Of a DNA stretch of 64,000 nt, positions 24,151-32,651 are shown piece by piece (within the stretch, counting starts at the first letter, position 1; the number at the start of each line of letters is the position of its first letter). The translations under genes were made by a program, and so were the position numbers. The notes under the pieces were generated by a model. It saw only the letters and a list, made by a program, of their open reading frames with translations, did not search any database and had not been told where the DNA came from. The DNA comes from Agreia pratensis. Lineage in GTDB: Bacteria; Actinomycetota; Actinomycetes; Actinomycetales; Microbacteriaceae. The stretch covers positions 186,001 through 250,000 of the forward strand of contig NZ_FXAY01000005.1 in assembly GCF_900177685.1 (NCBI RefSeq), read 5' to 3'.

Positions 24151-25802
24151 CCACCAGTGCCTCACCCCAGCGCGACGCGCAGATCGAGGGAACTCCCTCG
24201 ACCCGCAGCGTGCTTCTCGTCTTCGCCGGCCTGATGGTGGCGATGCTGCTCGCGTCGCTCGACCAGACGATCTTCAGCACCGCACTGCCGACCATTGTCG
24301 GGCAACTCAACGGCGTCGAACACATGCTGTGGGTGACCACCGCTTACATCCTCGCCTCGACCATCGTGATGCCGGTCTATGGCAAGCTCGGCGACCTGAT
24401 CGGTCGCAAGTGGCTCTTCATTTCCGCCATCAGCATCTTCCTCGTCGGAAGCGTCATGGGCGGCTTGGCCGACTCGATGGGCACCCTCATCGCTGGCCGC
24501 GCCGTTCAAGGGCTCGGCGGTGGCGGGCTCATGATCCTCGCCCTCGCGATCATCGCCGATGTCGTTCCGGCCCGGCAGCGCGGCAAGTACTCCGGAATCA
24601 TGGGCGCGGTCTTTGCCGTCTCGAGCGTCGCCGGCCCGCTGCTCGGCGGGTTCTTCACCGACGGCCCCGGATGGCGCTGGGCCTTCTGGATGAACATCCC
24701 CCTCGGCATCCTGGCCATCGTCTCTGCGATCTTCTTCCTCACCCTGCCGAAGCGCGAGTATGCGAAGCCGCGCATCGACTACCCGGGCATGATCGTTCTG
24801 GCCATGGCCGCGACGAGCCTCGTGCTCTTCACGACCTGGGGTGGCACCACCTACGACTGGGACTCACCCGTGATCATCGGCCTCATCGTCGCCACGGTCG
24901 TGTTCGCCATCCTCTTCGTGTTCATCGAGAGCCGTGCCGCTGAGCCCGTCATCCCCCTGAAGCTGTTCGCGAACCGCAACTTCAATCTCACCACCGGCGC
25001 CGGCCTCATCACCGGTGTGGCCATGTTCGGCGCTCTCGCCTATATGCCTACCTACCTGCAGATGGTCACCGGAGTCGGGGCCACCAGCGCCGGACTGCTG
25101 ATGATCCCCATGATGGGAGCGCTGCTGGTGGCATCGATCGGCTCCGGCCAGATCGTGTCCCGCACCGGCAAGTACAAGCTCATCCCGATCGTCGGCTCGC
25201 TCGTCACGGCCCTCGGACTATTCCTTCTCTCGACGATGACCGCATCCACCGCGATCTGGATCATGTGCGTGTTCCTCGCCGTAATGGGCCTGGGCCTCGG
25301 AATGTCGATGCAGATCCTGGTGCTGGTCGTGCAGAACTCGTTCCCTCGCGCCATCGTGGGAACCGCCACGAGTTCGAACAACTTCTTCCGGCAGATCGGC
25401 TCATCTCTCGGAGCCGCCATCGTGGGAAGCCTGTTCGTGTCTCGACTGACCGACATCCTGGCGTCGGGAGCGGGAACCGGGGCAGGGGCATCCGCCGGCC
25501 CGGCAACCAATTCGCTCACGCCGGCAGCCGTGGCAGCCCTGCCCGAAGCCGCCCGCACCGTGATCGTGAACGCCTACAACGATGCCCTCACGCCGATCTT
25601 CCTGCTGATGGTTCCGCTGATGCTGGTGGCCGCCGTGCTGCTTGCGTTCGTGGTCGAGAAGCCGCTGGCAACGCGCATCGAGAAGGTCGAGAACGAGGCC
25701 TCCTCTCGCCTCGAAGCCTTCGAGGAGTCGCTCTCGACCGGAGCGAACCCGACCGCCGAGCCGGTACTCACCACGCGAACGAGGTCGATTCCCTCGGTGT
25801 AG
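24147..25802 (+). CDS. DHA2 family MFS multidrug exporter (EmrB/QacA-type)
   Basis: A 551-residue, 14-helix major facilitator protein. Typical DHA2 motifs are present: [15 protein letters not shown] in helix 1, [12 protein letters not shown] (motif A) and [19 protein letters not shown] (motif B), and motif C-like [17 protein letters not shown] hydrophilic tail of about 50 residues follows the last helix. The start overlaps the TetR stop by 4 bp. It probably exports drugs or toxic metabolites in exchange for protons; the inducing ligand is unknown. Confidence 0.95.
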   Translation: MTTSASPQRDAQIEGTPSTRSVLLVFAGLMVAMLLASLDQTIFSTALPTIVGQLNGVEHMLWVTTAYILASTIVMPVYGKLGDLIGRKWLFISAISIFLVGSVMGGLADSMGTLIAGRAVQGLGGGGLMILALAIIADVVPARQRGKYSGIMGAVFAVSSVAGPLLGGFFTDGPGWRWAFWMNIPLGILAIVSAIFFLTLPKREYAKPRIDYPGMIVLAMAATSLVLFTTWGGTTYDWDSPVIIGLIVATVVFAILFVFIESRAAEPVIPLKLFANRNFNLTTGAGLITGVAMFGALAYMPTYLQMVTGVGATSAGLLMIPMMGALLVASIGSGQIVSRTGKYKLIPIVGSLVTALGLFLLSTMTASTAIWIMCVFLAVMGLGLGMSMQILVLVVQNSFPRAIVGTATSSNNFFRQIGSSLGAAIVGSLFVSRLTDILASGAGTGAGASAGPATNSLTPAAVAALPEAARTVIVNAYNDALTPIFLLMVPLMLVAAVLLAFVVEKPLATRIEKVENEASSRLEAFEESLSTGANPTAEPVLTTRTRSIPSV

Positions 25803-25891
25803 CGCATCGCGCCGACCAGCCCCACCGAGAACTCCGCGGGGCCGCCGGGTACGCTGAAACAGCGCCCCACCCGCGCCCAAAGGAGTTCCCG

Positions 25892-26986
25892 ATGTCCACC
25901 ACCGTGACCGGTGTGATCGCCCGCTCGAAGGGTTCACCCGTCGAATTGACCACCATCGTCATCCCCGATCCTGGCCCGGGCGAGGCGGTCGTCGACATCG
26001 AGACCTGCGGTGTCTGCCACACCGACTACCACTATCGCGAGGGCGGAATCAGCGACGACTTTCCGTTTCTGCTGGGCCACGAGGCCGCCGGCCGCGTCAG
26101 CGCCATAGGCGAGGGCGTCACCAATGTGAAGGTCGGCGACTTCGTGGTGCTCAACTGGCGTGCGGTGTGCGGCGAGTGCCGCGCCTGCGTTCGCGCCGAG
26201 CCCTGGTACTGCTTCAACACCTTCAACGCCACGCAGAAGATGACCCTCGAAGACGGAACCGAGCTCAGCCCGGCGCTCGGCATCGGCGCGTTCGCCGAGA
26301 AGACCCTTGTGCACGCCAAACAGTGCACGAAGGTGAATCCGGATGCCGACCCGGCCGCAGTCGGCCTGCTCGGCTGCGGCATCATGGCCGGCTTGGGCGC
26401 CGCCATGAACACCGGCAACGTCACGCGCGGCGACTCCGTCGCGGTCATCGGATGCGGCGGCGTGGGTACCGCTGCGATCGTCGGCTCCCAGCTGGCCGGC
26501 GCGAGCACCATCATCGCCATCGATCGAGATGCCAAGAAGCTCACCAAGGCTGCGGCGCTCGGAGCGACCCACGTGATCGACTCCAGTGACCTCGACGAGG
26601 CCGGAGTGGTGGCCGCCGTGCAGCAGCTCACGAACTCCTTCGGCGCCGATGTCGTGATCGACGCGGTGGGCCGACCCGAGACGTGGCGACAGGCGTTCTA
26701 CGCGCGCGACCTCGCCGGAACCGTCGTTCTCGTCGGAGTTCCCACTCCCGACATGATGCTCGAGATCCCGCTGCTCGACGTGTTCGGCCGTGGCGGCTCG
26801 CTCAAGTCGAGCTGGTACGGAGACTGTCTGCCCGAACGCGACTTCCCGATGCTGACCGACCTGTTTCTGCAGGGCCGACTGCCTCTCGACGAATTCGTGA
26901 CCGAGCGCATCGGCATCCGCGATATCGAAGAGGCGTTCGCCAGTATGGCGAGCGGCGACGTGCTGCGTTCGGTGGTGGTTCTGTAA
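25892..26986 (+). CDS. mscR: S-(hydroxymethyl)mycothiol dehydrogenase (mycothiol-dependent formaldehyde dehydrogenase)
   Basis: A 364-residue zinc-dependent class III-like alcohol dehydrogenase that oxidises the mycothiol adduct of formaldehyde (and reduces S-nitrosomycothiol). Catalytic zinc ligands are Cys39 ([15 protein letters not shown]) and His63 (LGHEAAG); the structural zinc is held by [15 protein letters not shown] (Cys93, 96, 99, 107). The NAD motif [10 protein letters not shown] and the late VGVPTPDM and [12 protein letters not shown] match the MscR/AdhE2 subgroup closely. AAGGAG precedes the ATG at 25892; the long upstream open frame is not coding. The stop overlaps the start of a metallo-hydrolase by one base (TAATG). 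Mycothiol use supports an actinobacterial host. Confidence 0.95.
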   Translation: MSTTVTGVIARSKGSPVELTTIVIPDPGPGEAVVDIETCGVCHTDYHYREGGISDDFPFLLGHEAAGRVSAIGEGVTNVKVGDFVVLNWRAVCGECRACVRAEPWYCFNTFNATQKMTLEDGTELSPALGIGAFAEKTLVHAKQCTKVNPDADPAAVGLLGCGIMAGLGAAMNTGNVTRGDSVAVIGCGGVGTAAIVGSQLAGASTIIAIDRDAKKLTKAAALGATHVIDSSDLDEAGVVAAVQQLTNSFGADVVIDAVGRPETWRQAFYARDLAGTVVLVGVPTPDMMLEIPLLDVFGRGGSLKSSWYGDCLPERDFPMLTDLFLQGRLPLDEFVTERIGIRDIEEAFASMASGDVLRSVVVL

Positions 26987-27615
26987 TGGCCGCTCGCATC
27001 GAGAACCTGGTCACATCCGGCACCTTCAGCCTCGACGGCGGAACGTGGGATGTCGACAACAACGTCTGGATCGTCGGCGACGATCGTGAGTGCGTCGTGA
27101 TCGACGCCGCCCACGATGCCGACGCCATCCTGGCCGCGATCGGCGACCGCACGGTTACGGCGATTCTGCTGACGCACGCCCACAACGATCACATCGACGC
27201 CGTGGCTGCGCTGCAGGCCGCGACCGGCGCGCCGGTGCTGCTGAACGACGGCGACCGGATGCTCTGGGACGCGGTCTACCCCGACGCCGCGCCGAGTTCC
27301 GGCCTGGTCGATGGCCAGGTCATAACGGTCGCGGGCACCGAACTTGAGGTGCTGCACACACCGGGGCACTCCCCCGGAGCGGTCTGCTTCTATGCGCCTT
27401 CGCTGGGCACGGTCTTCAGCGGCGACACCCTGTTCAACGGCGGACCGGGAGCGACCGGCCGCTCGTACAGCGACTTCGGCACGATCATCGAGTCGATCAC
27501 GGCGAAGCTGCTGACGTTGCCCGCCGACACGGTCGTGCTCACCGGACACGGCGACTCGACCACGATCGGCGCGGAGGCTCCGCATCTCGAGGAGTGGATC
27601 GCGCGCGGGCACTGA
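26986..27615 (+). CDS. MBL-fold metallo-hydrolase (probable thioester hydrolase partner of MscR)
   Basis: A 209-residue metallo-beta-lactamase-fold enzyme of the glyoxalase II type. The zinc motif is THAHNDHID (His64, His66, Asp68, His69); HTPGHSPGA and FSGDTLF supply further ligands, and VVLTGHGDST gives the last His. The ATG overlaps the MscR stop. In actinobacteria this pair is conserved, and the hydrolase probably opens S-formylmycothiol to formate and mycothiol; that role is inferred from context. Copy 4 of the repeat follows 8 bp after the stop. Confidence 0.92.
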   Translation: MAARIENLVTSGTFSLDGGTWDVDNNVWIVGDDRECVVIDAAHDADAILAAIGDRTVTAILLTHAHNDHIDAVAALQAATGAPVLLNDGDRMLWDAVYPDAAPSSGLVDGQVITVAGTELEVLHTPGHSPGAVCFYAPSLGTVFSGDTLFNGGPGATGRSYSDFGTIIESITAKLLTLPADTVVLTGHGDSTTIGAEAPHLEEWIARGH

Positions 27616-27624
27616 CTCCCGCTC

Positions 27625-27697
27625 GCTCGTTTTCAGGAAGAACCGGCCGAATGGGCGAGCTTCGCACGCCGCGGCGCGGTTCTTCCTGAGGTAGAGC
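27625..27697. repeat. Dispersed palindromic repeat, copy 4
   Basis: A 73-bp element from GCTCGTTTTCAGGAAGAACC to GGTTCTTCCTGAGGTAGAGC. The terminal TCAGGAAGAACC and GGTTCTTCCTGA are perfectly inverted. It fills the space between the convergent metallo-hydrolase and HAAS genes and probably acts as a bidirectional terminator. Confidence 0.85.
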
Positions 27698-27700
27698 GGG

Positions 27701-28315
27701 CTACGGCTGCGCGGGCGCTCGCCATCCGCGTTTGTTGGCTCGCACCAGGAGCACGATGCCCTCGATCGGCAGCACGAGGAACATCACGATGAGCACGAGG
27801 TGCCACTGCGCCACAAACGCGAAGGCCAGCACAGGCTGGTTGGTGCCGCTCTGTTGGTTCTGCCCGAACAGGCTCGTCACGAACGACAGCGCGAGCACGA
27901 TCAATCCGGCAGATATGGGCCTCGCCCAGGCCACGATCTTCTCGCGGCGCGTCCATGCTTTCGCCATGCTGACCCAGACGAGCCCGACGAGCGGCCCGAT
28001 CACGGGCACAACGAACGTGCCGACGATGAGAACGATCACTGCGGTGATCGAGAAGGCGCGACCGGGAACGGGTTCTGCCACGGCCGGCGCCGGGGGCATG
28101 GGCGGCGGCGGCATCTCGGCGCGGGCCTCAGCGGCAATCAACGCGGGGTCGTCCATCTCGGCGATACGCGCGGCCGCCGCCTGCTCGTCGAGCCCGGCGA
28201 GTTCTTCGCGGATGCCCGACACGATCTCGAAGCGCACGTCGGGGTCGACTCCTGCGAGCGCCGCATCGAGGCGGGCGAGATAGGTCTTGACGGTGTTCGA
28301 GGTCTGTTCGGTCAT
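27701..28315 (-). CDS. HAAS (DUF1700-like) domain membrane protein, PadR partner
   Basis: A 204-residue protein. Residues 1-70 form a charged helical domain (YLARLDAALAGVDPDVRFEI, REELAGLDEQAAAARIAEM) typical of the HAAS/DUF1700 group. After a Pro-rich linker come four hydrophobic helices. The ATG at 28315 overlaps the padR stop by 4 bp. PadR-HAAS pairs are common sensor-type modules in Gram-positive bacteria; the membrane protein is usually the regulated partner. Function otherwise unknown. Confidence 0.85.
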   Translation of the reverse strand: MTEQTSNTVKTYLARLDAALAGVDPDVRFEIVSGIREELAGLDEQAAAARIAEMDDPALIAAEARAEMPPPPMPPAPAVAEPVPGRAFSITAVIVLIVGTFVVPVIGPLVGLVWVSMAKAWTRREKIVAWARPISAGLIVLALSFVTSLFGQNQQSGTNQPVLAFAFVAQWHLVLIVMFLVLPIEGIVLLVRANKRGWRAPAQP

Positions 28316-28647
28316 GAGCCGCTGTCCTTTCCGACGAGCTGATCCACGGTGGCGGCGAAGGGGGCCCACTGCAGGCGGAACGATTCGAGCTGCGCCTCGC
28401 CTTGATCGGTGAGCCTGTAATACTTGCGCACCGGCCCGGAGGCCGACGCCTCGTCGTAAGCGGTGACGAGCCCCTGACTGCGCAGACGAGCGAGCATGGG
28501 ATAGAGAGTTCCGATGCTCGCGATCAGCCCACTCGCGACAAGTCGCTCCGAGAGCTCCCAGCCGTACATGGCCTGCCGCGAGAGCAGTCCGAGCACGCAG
28601 AACTCGACGACGCCCTTGCGAAGCTGTGTGCCGACGTCCGCTACCAT
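28312..28647 (-). CDS. PadR family transcriptional regulator
   Basis: A 111-residue winged-helix regulator with VEFCVLGLLSRQAMYGWELS near the N-terminus, SIGTLYPMLARLRSQGLV as recognition helix and wing, and YYRLTDQGEAQLE. It is short, lacking the long C-terminal dimer helix of PadR-s1 proteins, and so belongs to the s2 group. The ATG at 28647 falls inside a 25-bp palindrome, almost certainly its own operator. It is the first gene of an operon with the HAAS membrane protein. Confidence 0.93.
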   Translation of the reverse strand: MVADVGTQLRKGVVEFCVLGLLSRQAMYGWELSERLVASGLIASIGTLYPMLARLRSQGLVTAYDEASASGPVRKYYRLTDQGEAQLESFRLQWAPFAATVDQLVGKDSGS

Positions 28648-28671
28648 GCATCACACGTTACGTGCGATGCA
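28647..28671 (-). promoter_or_regulatory. PadR autoregulatory operator
   Basis: A 25-bp near-perfect palindrome (11 of 12 pairs; half-site TGCATCACACGT) covering the padR start codon. A TATCTT hexamer, a candidate -10 box on the minus strand, lies directly upstream at 28672-28677. The implied leader is very short and has no Shine-Dalgarno site. Confidence 0.7.
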
Positions 28672-28718
28672 AGATAGTTGCAAGCGCAAGGCGCCGCCGT
28701 CCTCGCAATACTGGTCGA

Positions 28719-29087
28719 ATGAGATCTCCCGCCGATGCCCAATGTGCGTGGATCACGACATCGCGTGCCGACGGTTCACCGCATACAACCCCGGTCTGGT
28801 TCATCCTGGTCGACGACACTTTTTGGGTCGCGTCGGCTGCGACGAATGTGAAGGTGCGAAACATCGCCGCAGATGAACGGGTGTCGCTCGCCATCGACGG
28901 ATCTGCAGCCGACCCGCACGTCGCCCAGGGTCGCGCTCTCGTCCACCGCGACATCGCCGCCTTCCGCATCCTCGCCTCGCTCTTTGCGCAGAAGTACGAC
29001 GGCTGGAACCCGCTCGACGAGTCGGTCGACGGTCCACGAGTGCTCCTCGAGATCCCCGTAGAGAGGTGGCTGCTCGGTGGATCGTGA
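28719..29087 (+). CDS. PPOX-class (pyridoxamine phosphate oxidase-like) flavin-binding protein
   Basis: A 122-residue split-barrel protein of the PNPOx/F420-dependent family. The core SRADGSPHTTPVWFILVDDTF, NVKVRNIAADERVSLAID and QGRALVHRD are characteristic. The ATG at 28719 starts just before the family core; longer forms would overlap the padR operator and lack similarity. No ribosome site is visible, so it may be leaderless. Members bind FMN, F420 or haem; the substrate here is unknown. A remnant acetyltransferase overlaps its end. Confidence 0.85.
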   Translation: MRSPADAQCAWITTSRADGSPHTTPVWFILVDDTFWVASAATNVKVRNIAADERVSLAIDGSAADPHVAQGRALVHRDIAAFRILASLFAQKYDGWNPLDESVDGPRVLLEIPVERWLLGGS

Positions 29088-29340
29088 AGACAGCGCATAT
29101 CCCATCTCCGTGCGTCGGGCCGATCTGTCAGGACCGGACGGCGAACGAGTGAGCCAGTTCGTCGAGGCCTACTTGAGGCAGACCGAGGTGGAGAAGGCCG
29201 CGCACCTCGGCGATACTCGCGACGACGCCATCCGGCTGTATTGCGCGCGCGGTTTCGAGACGGTGACGTCGTGGGAGGAGAGACCGAGGCTGGTCTGCAT
29301 GCAGCTCGAGCCAGATCTGCTCTCTGATTTCGACGGATGA
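29077..29340 (+). pseudogene. GNAT acetyltransferase remnant with internal deletion
   Basis: An 87-residue open frame joining an N-terminal part (SVRRADLSGPDGERVSQFVE, YLRQTEVEKA) to the C-terminal end of a GNAT fold (DTRDDAIRLYCARGFETV). The middle, including the acetyl-CoA-binding motif A (R/Q-x-x-G-x-G/A), is missing. The frame remains open, so it may still be translated from the GTG at 29077, overlapping the PPOX gene by 11 bp. It should not have acetyltransferase activity. Confidence 0.6.
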
Positions 29341-29501
29341 TCGGGCCTCACTGAACAGATGTCGGAACCCTCGCCCTTTCCCTCGATTGCACCGTTTTGC
29401 GGGGCTACTGTGAAAAAGCTCCTCACCTCATCGACGAGCGGAATTCCCACACGCAGTCGTCCCGAGCACGACTTGGTTCGACACGAAATTGGAGGTCAAT
29501 C

Positions 29502-30338
29502 ATGGCGTTTGTGACCGTAGAAGACGGCACCGAGATCTACTACAAAGACTGGGGATCGAAGGACGCCCAGCCCATCGTGTTCCACCACGGCTGGCCCCTG
29601 TCGAGCGACGACTGGGATGCTCAGATGCTCTTCTTCCACTCGAAGGGCTACCGCGTCATCGCGAGCGACCGTCGTGGTCACGGCCGATCGACCGACATTG
29701 GCACGGGTCACGACATGGATCACTACGCCAGCGACGTCTCGGCCGTCGTCGAGCACCTCGACCTCAAGAACGCCATCCACATCGGCCACTCGACCGGTGG
29801 CGGCCAGGTGGCGCGCTATGTCGCCAAGTACGGCGAGCCGCAGGGCCGCGTCGCGAAGGCCGTGCTCGTCTCATCCGTGCCTCCGCTGATGGTGAAGACC
29901 GACGCCAATCCCGATGGCACACCCCTCGAGGTCTTCGACGGTTTCCGCGAAGCCCTCGCCGCCAACCGGGCCGAGTTCTACGTGGCCGTGGCATCCGGGC
30001 CCTTCTACAGCTTCAACCGCGAGGGGGCCAAAGTCTCTCAGCCGGTGATCGACAACTGGTGGCGGCAGGGAATGACGGGCAGCGCCCTGGCCCACTACGA
30101 AGGAATCAAGGCCTTCTCCGAGACTGACCAGACCGAAGATCTGAAGGCGATCTCGGTGCCGGTTCTCGTCACCCAGGGCGACGACGACCAGGTCGTTCCA
30201 TACAAGGATGCTTCACTGAAGCAGCACGAACTGCTCGCCAACTCGACGCTGAAGATCTACGAGGGCTACCCCCACGGCATGCTCACGACGCACGCCGACG
30301 TGATCAACCCCGACCTGCTGGCGTTCATTCAGCAGTAG
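29502..30338 (+). CDS. Alpha/beta hydrolase, non-haem chloroperoxidase/arylesterase type
   Basis: A 278-residue cofactor-free esterase/perhydrolase. The nucleophile elbow is GHSTGGG (Ser97), and the oxyanion region is FHHGWPLSSDDWD. The acid is in VTQGDDDQVVPY and the catalytic His in GYPHGMLTTH. The first part, TVEDGTEIYYKDWG, is typical of this subgroup. GGAGG precedes the ATG at 29502. It stands alone and is followed by a terminator hairpin. Such enzymes hydrolyse aryl esters or make peracids; the natural substrate is unknown. Confidence 0.94.
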   Translation: MAFVTVEDGTEIYYKDWGSKDAQPIVFHHGWPLSSDDWDAQMLFFHSKGYRVIASDRRGHGRSTDIGTGHDMDHYASDVSAVVEHLDLKNAIHIGHSTGGGQVARYVAKYGEPQGRVAKAVLVSSVPPLMVKTDANPDGTPLEVFDGFREALAANRAEFYVAVASGPFYSFNREGAKVSQPVIDNWWRQGMTGSALAHYEGIKAFSETDQTEDLKAISVPVLVTQGDDDQVVPYKDASLKQHELLANSTLKIYEGYPHGMLTTHADVINPDLLAFIQQ

Positions 30339-30375
30339 CGGCTTCGGCCCTCAGGGCTGAGTTCTTTCGCGACAG

Positions 30376-30408
30376 ACGGCGCACTCCGGCATGATCGGGG
30401 TGCGCCGT
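30376..30408. terminator. Bidirectional terminator between convergent genes
   Basis: A 12-bp stem (ACGGCGCACTCC pairing with GGGGTGCGCCGT, one wobble) and 9-base loop lie between the hydrolase stop (30338) and the stop of the convergent GNAT gene (30420). Confidence 0.7.
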
Positions 30409-30419
30409 TCGTCATGTCG

Positions 30420-30875
30420 TCACCTCGACAGAGGGCACGACCACGCGACCTCTCGCCCCAGCTGCCCGGTCTCGACGAACAGGCGCACCTGGTGGGTGTC
30501 GGCGAGAGCCGCCGCCAGTTCGTCTCGGTCGGCAGCCATGAAGCCCAGCTTCTGCCAGAACGGCCCGGATCGCCTAGAGAACAACCAGGCGCGTTCGACC
30601 CCCGCCTCCCGCGCGGCATCCATCGCGAATCGCGCGAGTCGTGAGCCGGACCCGGCTGAACGCTGCTGCGGATCCACCGCAACGCTCCTGATCAGCGCGT
30701 GCCGGCCATCTGTGCTGAGCTCGAATCCCGTGCTGCCGACGATTCGGCCGCGCCCGTCTCGCTCGACCCACAGATGCACCCCTGGCGCATCGAGCCCGGC
30801 CAGTGTCAGATCGGCAGTCCGCAGAAATTCTCGAATCGGGTCGATGTCAGAGGGGGACACGCGTTCCAGTTCCAC
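30420..30875 (-). CDS. GNAT family N-acetyltransferase (ArsN2-like)
   Basis: A 151-residue GNAT enzyme. Motif A is VAVDPQQRSAGSGSRLARFA (Q-x-x-x-G-x-G region), and motif B is AWLFSRRSGPFWQKLGF. The organisation, with ALIRSVAVDP and FWQKLGFMAADRDEL, resembles the ArsN2 group of arsenic-locus acetyltransferases. No arsenic genes are next to it, so function is open. Start is the ATG at 30875. Confidence 0.85.
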   Translation of the reverse strand: MELERVSPSDIDPIREFLRTADLTLAGLDAPGVHLWVERDGRGRIVGSTGFELSTDGRHALIRSVAVDPQQRSAGSGSRLARFAMDAAREAGVERAWLFSRRSGPFWQKLGFMAADRDELAAALADTHQVRLFVETGQLGREVAWSCPLSR

Positions 30876-30965
30876 GCATCGATTATGCCCATCAGCCCTG
30901 GGATGAATCCGCGGCCCAGAACCTGTGATGGCGAGCCCTGATTCGGGGATGGACTCGGCGTCTAC

Positions 30966-31415
30966 TCAATTCGCGAGCGATGCCAAGACCGGAACGATGC
31001 GGGCCGCGAGCGCGAGCGCAGCGTCTACCGATGAGAGATCGTAACGCCCAGCGGCATCGAGCAGGTTGATCGAGCCGATCGTGGTGCCCTCGCGAACGAC
31101 GGGAACGTTGATGATCGCTCCGCATCCGAGAGACTCGATGAGCTCGTAGTCTGCGAAGGTCGCGCGAAGGTCGTCGACGTCGAGACTCACCCAGGGCTGC
31201 TGCTGCACCACGACGCGCTCGTACCAGGGGTCGTCCTCTGCCTCTCGAAGTGGCTTCTCCCGATCTCCGACCGGATAGCTCTCTGGATCAGTCGAGTACA
31301 CGCGAGTCATCTGGTCTTGATCGACATCGATGGTCGAGATCGTGACGAGTGTGGCGCCCGGGGATCGCCGCGCCGCCACGACGAGGTCGCGAAGAGCATC
31401 CTGCGCATCGATCAT
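30966..31415 (-). CDS. GAF domain-containing protein
   Basis: A 149-residue single GAF domain with TLVTISTIDVDQDQMTRVYS, QQQPWVSLDVDDLR and GCGAIINVPVVREGTTIGSI as the core strands. Such domains bind small ligands or nucleotides, and stand-alone ones are sometimes free-methionine sulfoxide reductase-like; the Cys in LGCGAIINVPV is the only one, so that activity is unlikely. The ATG at 31415 overlaps the LysE stop by 4 bp, so it forms an operon with the exporter. Confidence 0.85.
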   Translation of the reverse strand: MIDAQDALRDLVVAARRSPGATLVTISTIDVDQDQMTRVYSTDPESYPVGDREKPLREAEDDPWYERVVVQQQPWVSLDVDDLRATFADYELIESLGCGAIINVPVVREGTTIGSINLLDAAGRYDLSSVDAALALAARIVPVLASLAN

Positions 31416-32062
31416 TGCGTCGCCAGCTTTCCGCCGAGGAGGATCAGCGACCCTCCGGTGACCCGGTCGATCCACTTGACGACACTGACCGAACGGAGCT
31501 TCGGCGCAAGGCGGTTCGCTCCGACGACGATCAGCCCAAGCCAGGTCGTGCCGATGAGGCAGTGCACACCGGCAAGGAGAAGTCCGACCCAGAGAGGCGA
31601 GTAGCCCGCGGGAACGAACTGGGGGATCGTCGCCATGTAGAAGACGCCGACCTTGGGATTGGTGAGGTTCGTGATCAGTCCGAGCAGAAAACCGCTGCGG
31701 CTTTCTGCCATGCCCGCCCGCCGGGGTACCGACGATGATTCGGGTGACGTCTCCGTCTGTGCAGAACGGCGGAACGTCTTCACGATGATGGCGGCACCCA
31801 TGAAGATGAGGTAGCCGGCACCGGCATAGCTGAGCACCGCGTAAGCCAGCTGGCTCGCCGCGAGAAGGGCAGCGGCGCCCGAGGCAGCAGCCGCACCCCA
31901 GAGCAGAGTTCCGACCTGAATCCCCAGAATTGCAGCGCTTCCATATCGCCGCGACCTCGTCACCGTGCCGCGAATCACCAGCGCCGTGTCCAGCCCCGGA
32001 AGAATCGTGAGCAGGCCCACCACGAATGCGAATGAGAGAACAGCTTGGGCCAGAGTCATCAT
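31412..32062 (-). CDS. LysE/RhtB family amino-acid exporter
   Basis: A 216-residue exporter with six hydrophobic helices. The family motifs are FVVGLLTILPGLDTALVIRG near the N-terminus (where most members have PGP), YLIFMGAAIIVKTF, and FLLGLITNLTNPKVGVFYMA. Start is the first of two ATGs at 32062; the longer frame runs over a hexapeptide transferase gene upstream region and is not used. It is co-transcribed with a GAF protein. It probably exports amino acids or related compounds. Confidence 0.92.
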   Translation of the reverse strand: MMTLAQAVLSFAFVVGLLTILPGLDTALVIRGTVTRSRRYGSAAILGIQVGTLLWGAAAASGAAALLAASQLAYAVLSYAGAGYLIFMGAAIIVKTFRRSAQTETSPESSSVPRRAGMAESRSGFLLGLITNLTNPKVGVFYMATIPQFVPAGYSPLWVGLLLAGVHCLIGTTWLGLIVVGANRLAPKLRSVSVVKWIDRVTGGSLILLGGKLATQ

Positions 32063-32111
32063 GCCAATGTAGCGAGTATCGGCATCACCGCTGAGCGAAT
32101 GTGAAGGCTGC

Positions 32112-32618
32112 CTACAGCTCGCGCATGAGGCGTGCCGGCACACCGCCGACGAGGGCGCGGGCCGCAACATCTCTCGTGACCACAGCACCCGCGGCGACGA
32201 CCGCGTCATCTCCAACGGTCACCCCTTGCAGGATCGTCGCACCCGCTCCGATCCAGACGCCCCGGCCGATTCGAATCGGAGCGCAGGTGCACACCGAGCG
32301 GCGGGTGGCAGGGTCGAGAGAGTGCCCTCCACTGATGAGCTGCACGTTGGGTCCGATCATCACATCGTCACCGATGTCGATTCCGCCGACCACCACCGCC
32401 GTGCATCCGTGGTTCACGAAGACGTTTCTGCCGAATCGCAGATTGTGGCCGCCATCGGGGTAGAAAGGGGGCAACACCCGCACAGTCGGGTCGAGCTCCT
32501 CGCCGATGAGCTCAGCCAGAACCTCGCGCATCGCGGCGAAGTCTCCCGGCGCGACCGCGTTGATCCGCGGAAGGATCTCCCAAGCACGGGAGACCTCCGC
32601 CACCATCGCGCGAGACAT
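32112..32618 (-). CDS. Hexapeptide-repeat sugar O-acetyltransferase (MaaT/LacA-like), shortened N-terminus
   Basis: About 168 residues covering the left-handed beta-helix of maltose/galactoside acetyltransferases: NLRFGRNVFVNHGCTAV, IDIGDDVMIGPNVQLIS with catalytic His in GGHSLDPATRR, and IRIGRGVWIGAGATILQGV. The usual N-terminal ~40 residues (the maltose-acetyltransferase domain) are not present as such; the frame instead continues upstream into the C-terminal half of a GNAT domain without a stop. Either an internal start (ATG 32618, weak ribosome site) is used or the two are fused. I favour fusion with a damaged first half. Confidence 0.65.
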   Translation of the reverse strand: MSRAMVAEVSRAWEILPRINAVAPGDFAAMREVLAELIGEELDPTVRVLPPFYPDGGHNLRFGRNVFVNHGCTAVVVGGIDIGDDVMIGPNVQLISGGHSLDPATRRSVCTCAPIRIGRGVWIGAGATILQGVTVGDDAVVAAGAVVTRDVAARALVGGVPARLMREL

Positions 32619-32651
32619 CTCAGACCCGCTCGCGAAGCTGGTGTGGCTCGA

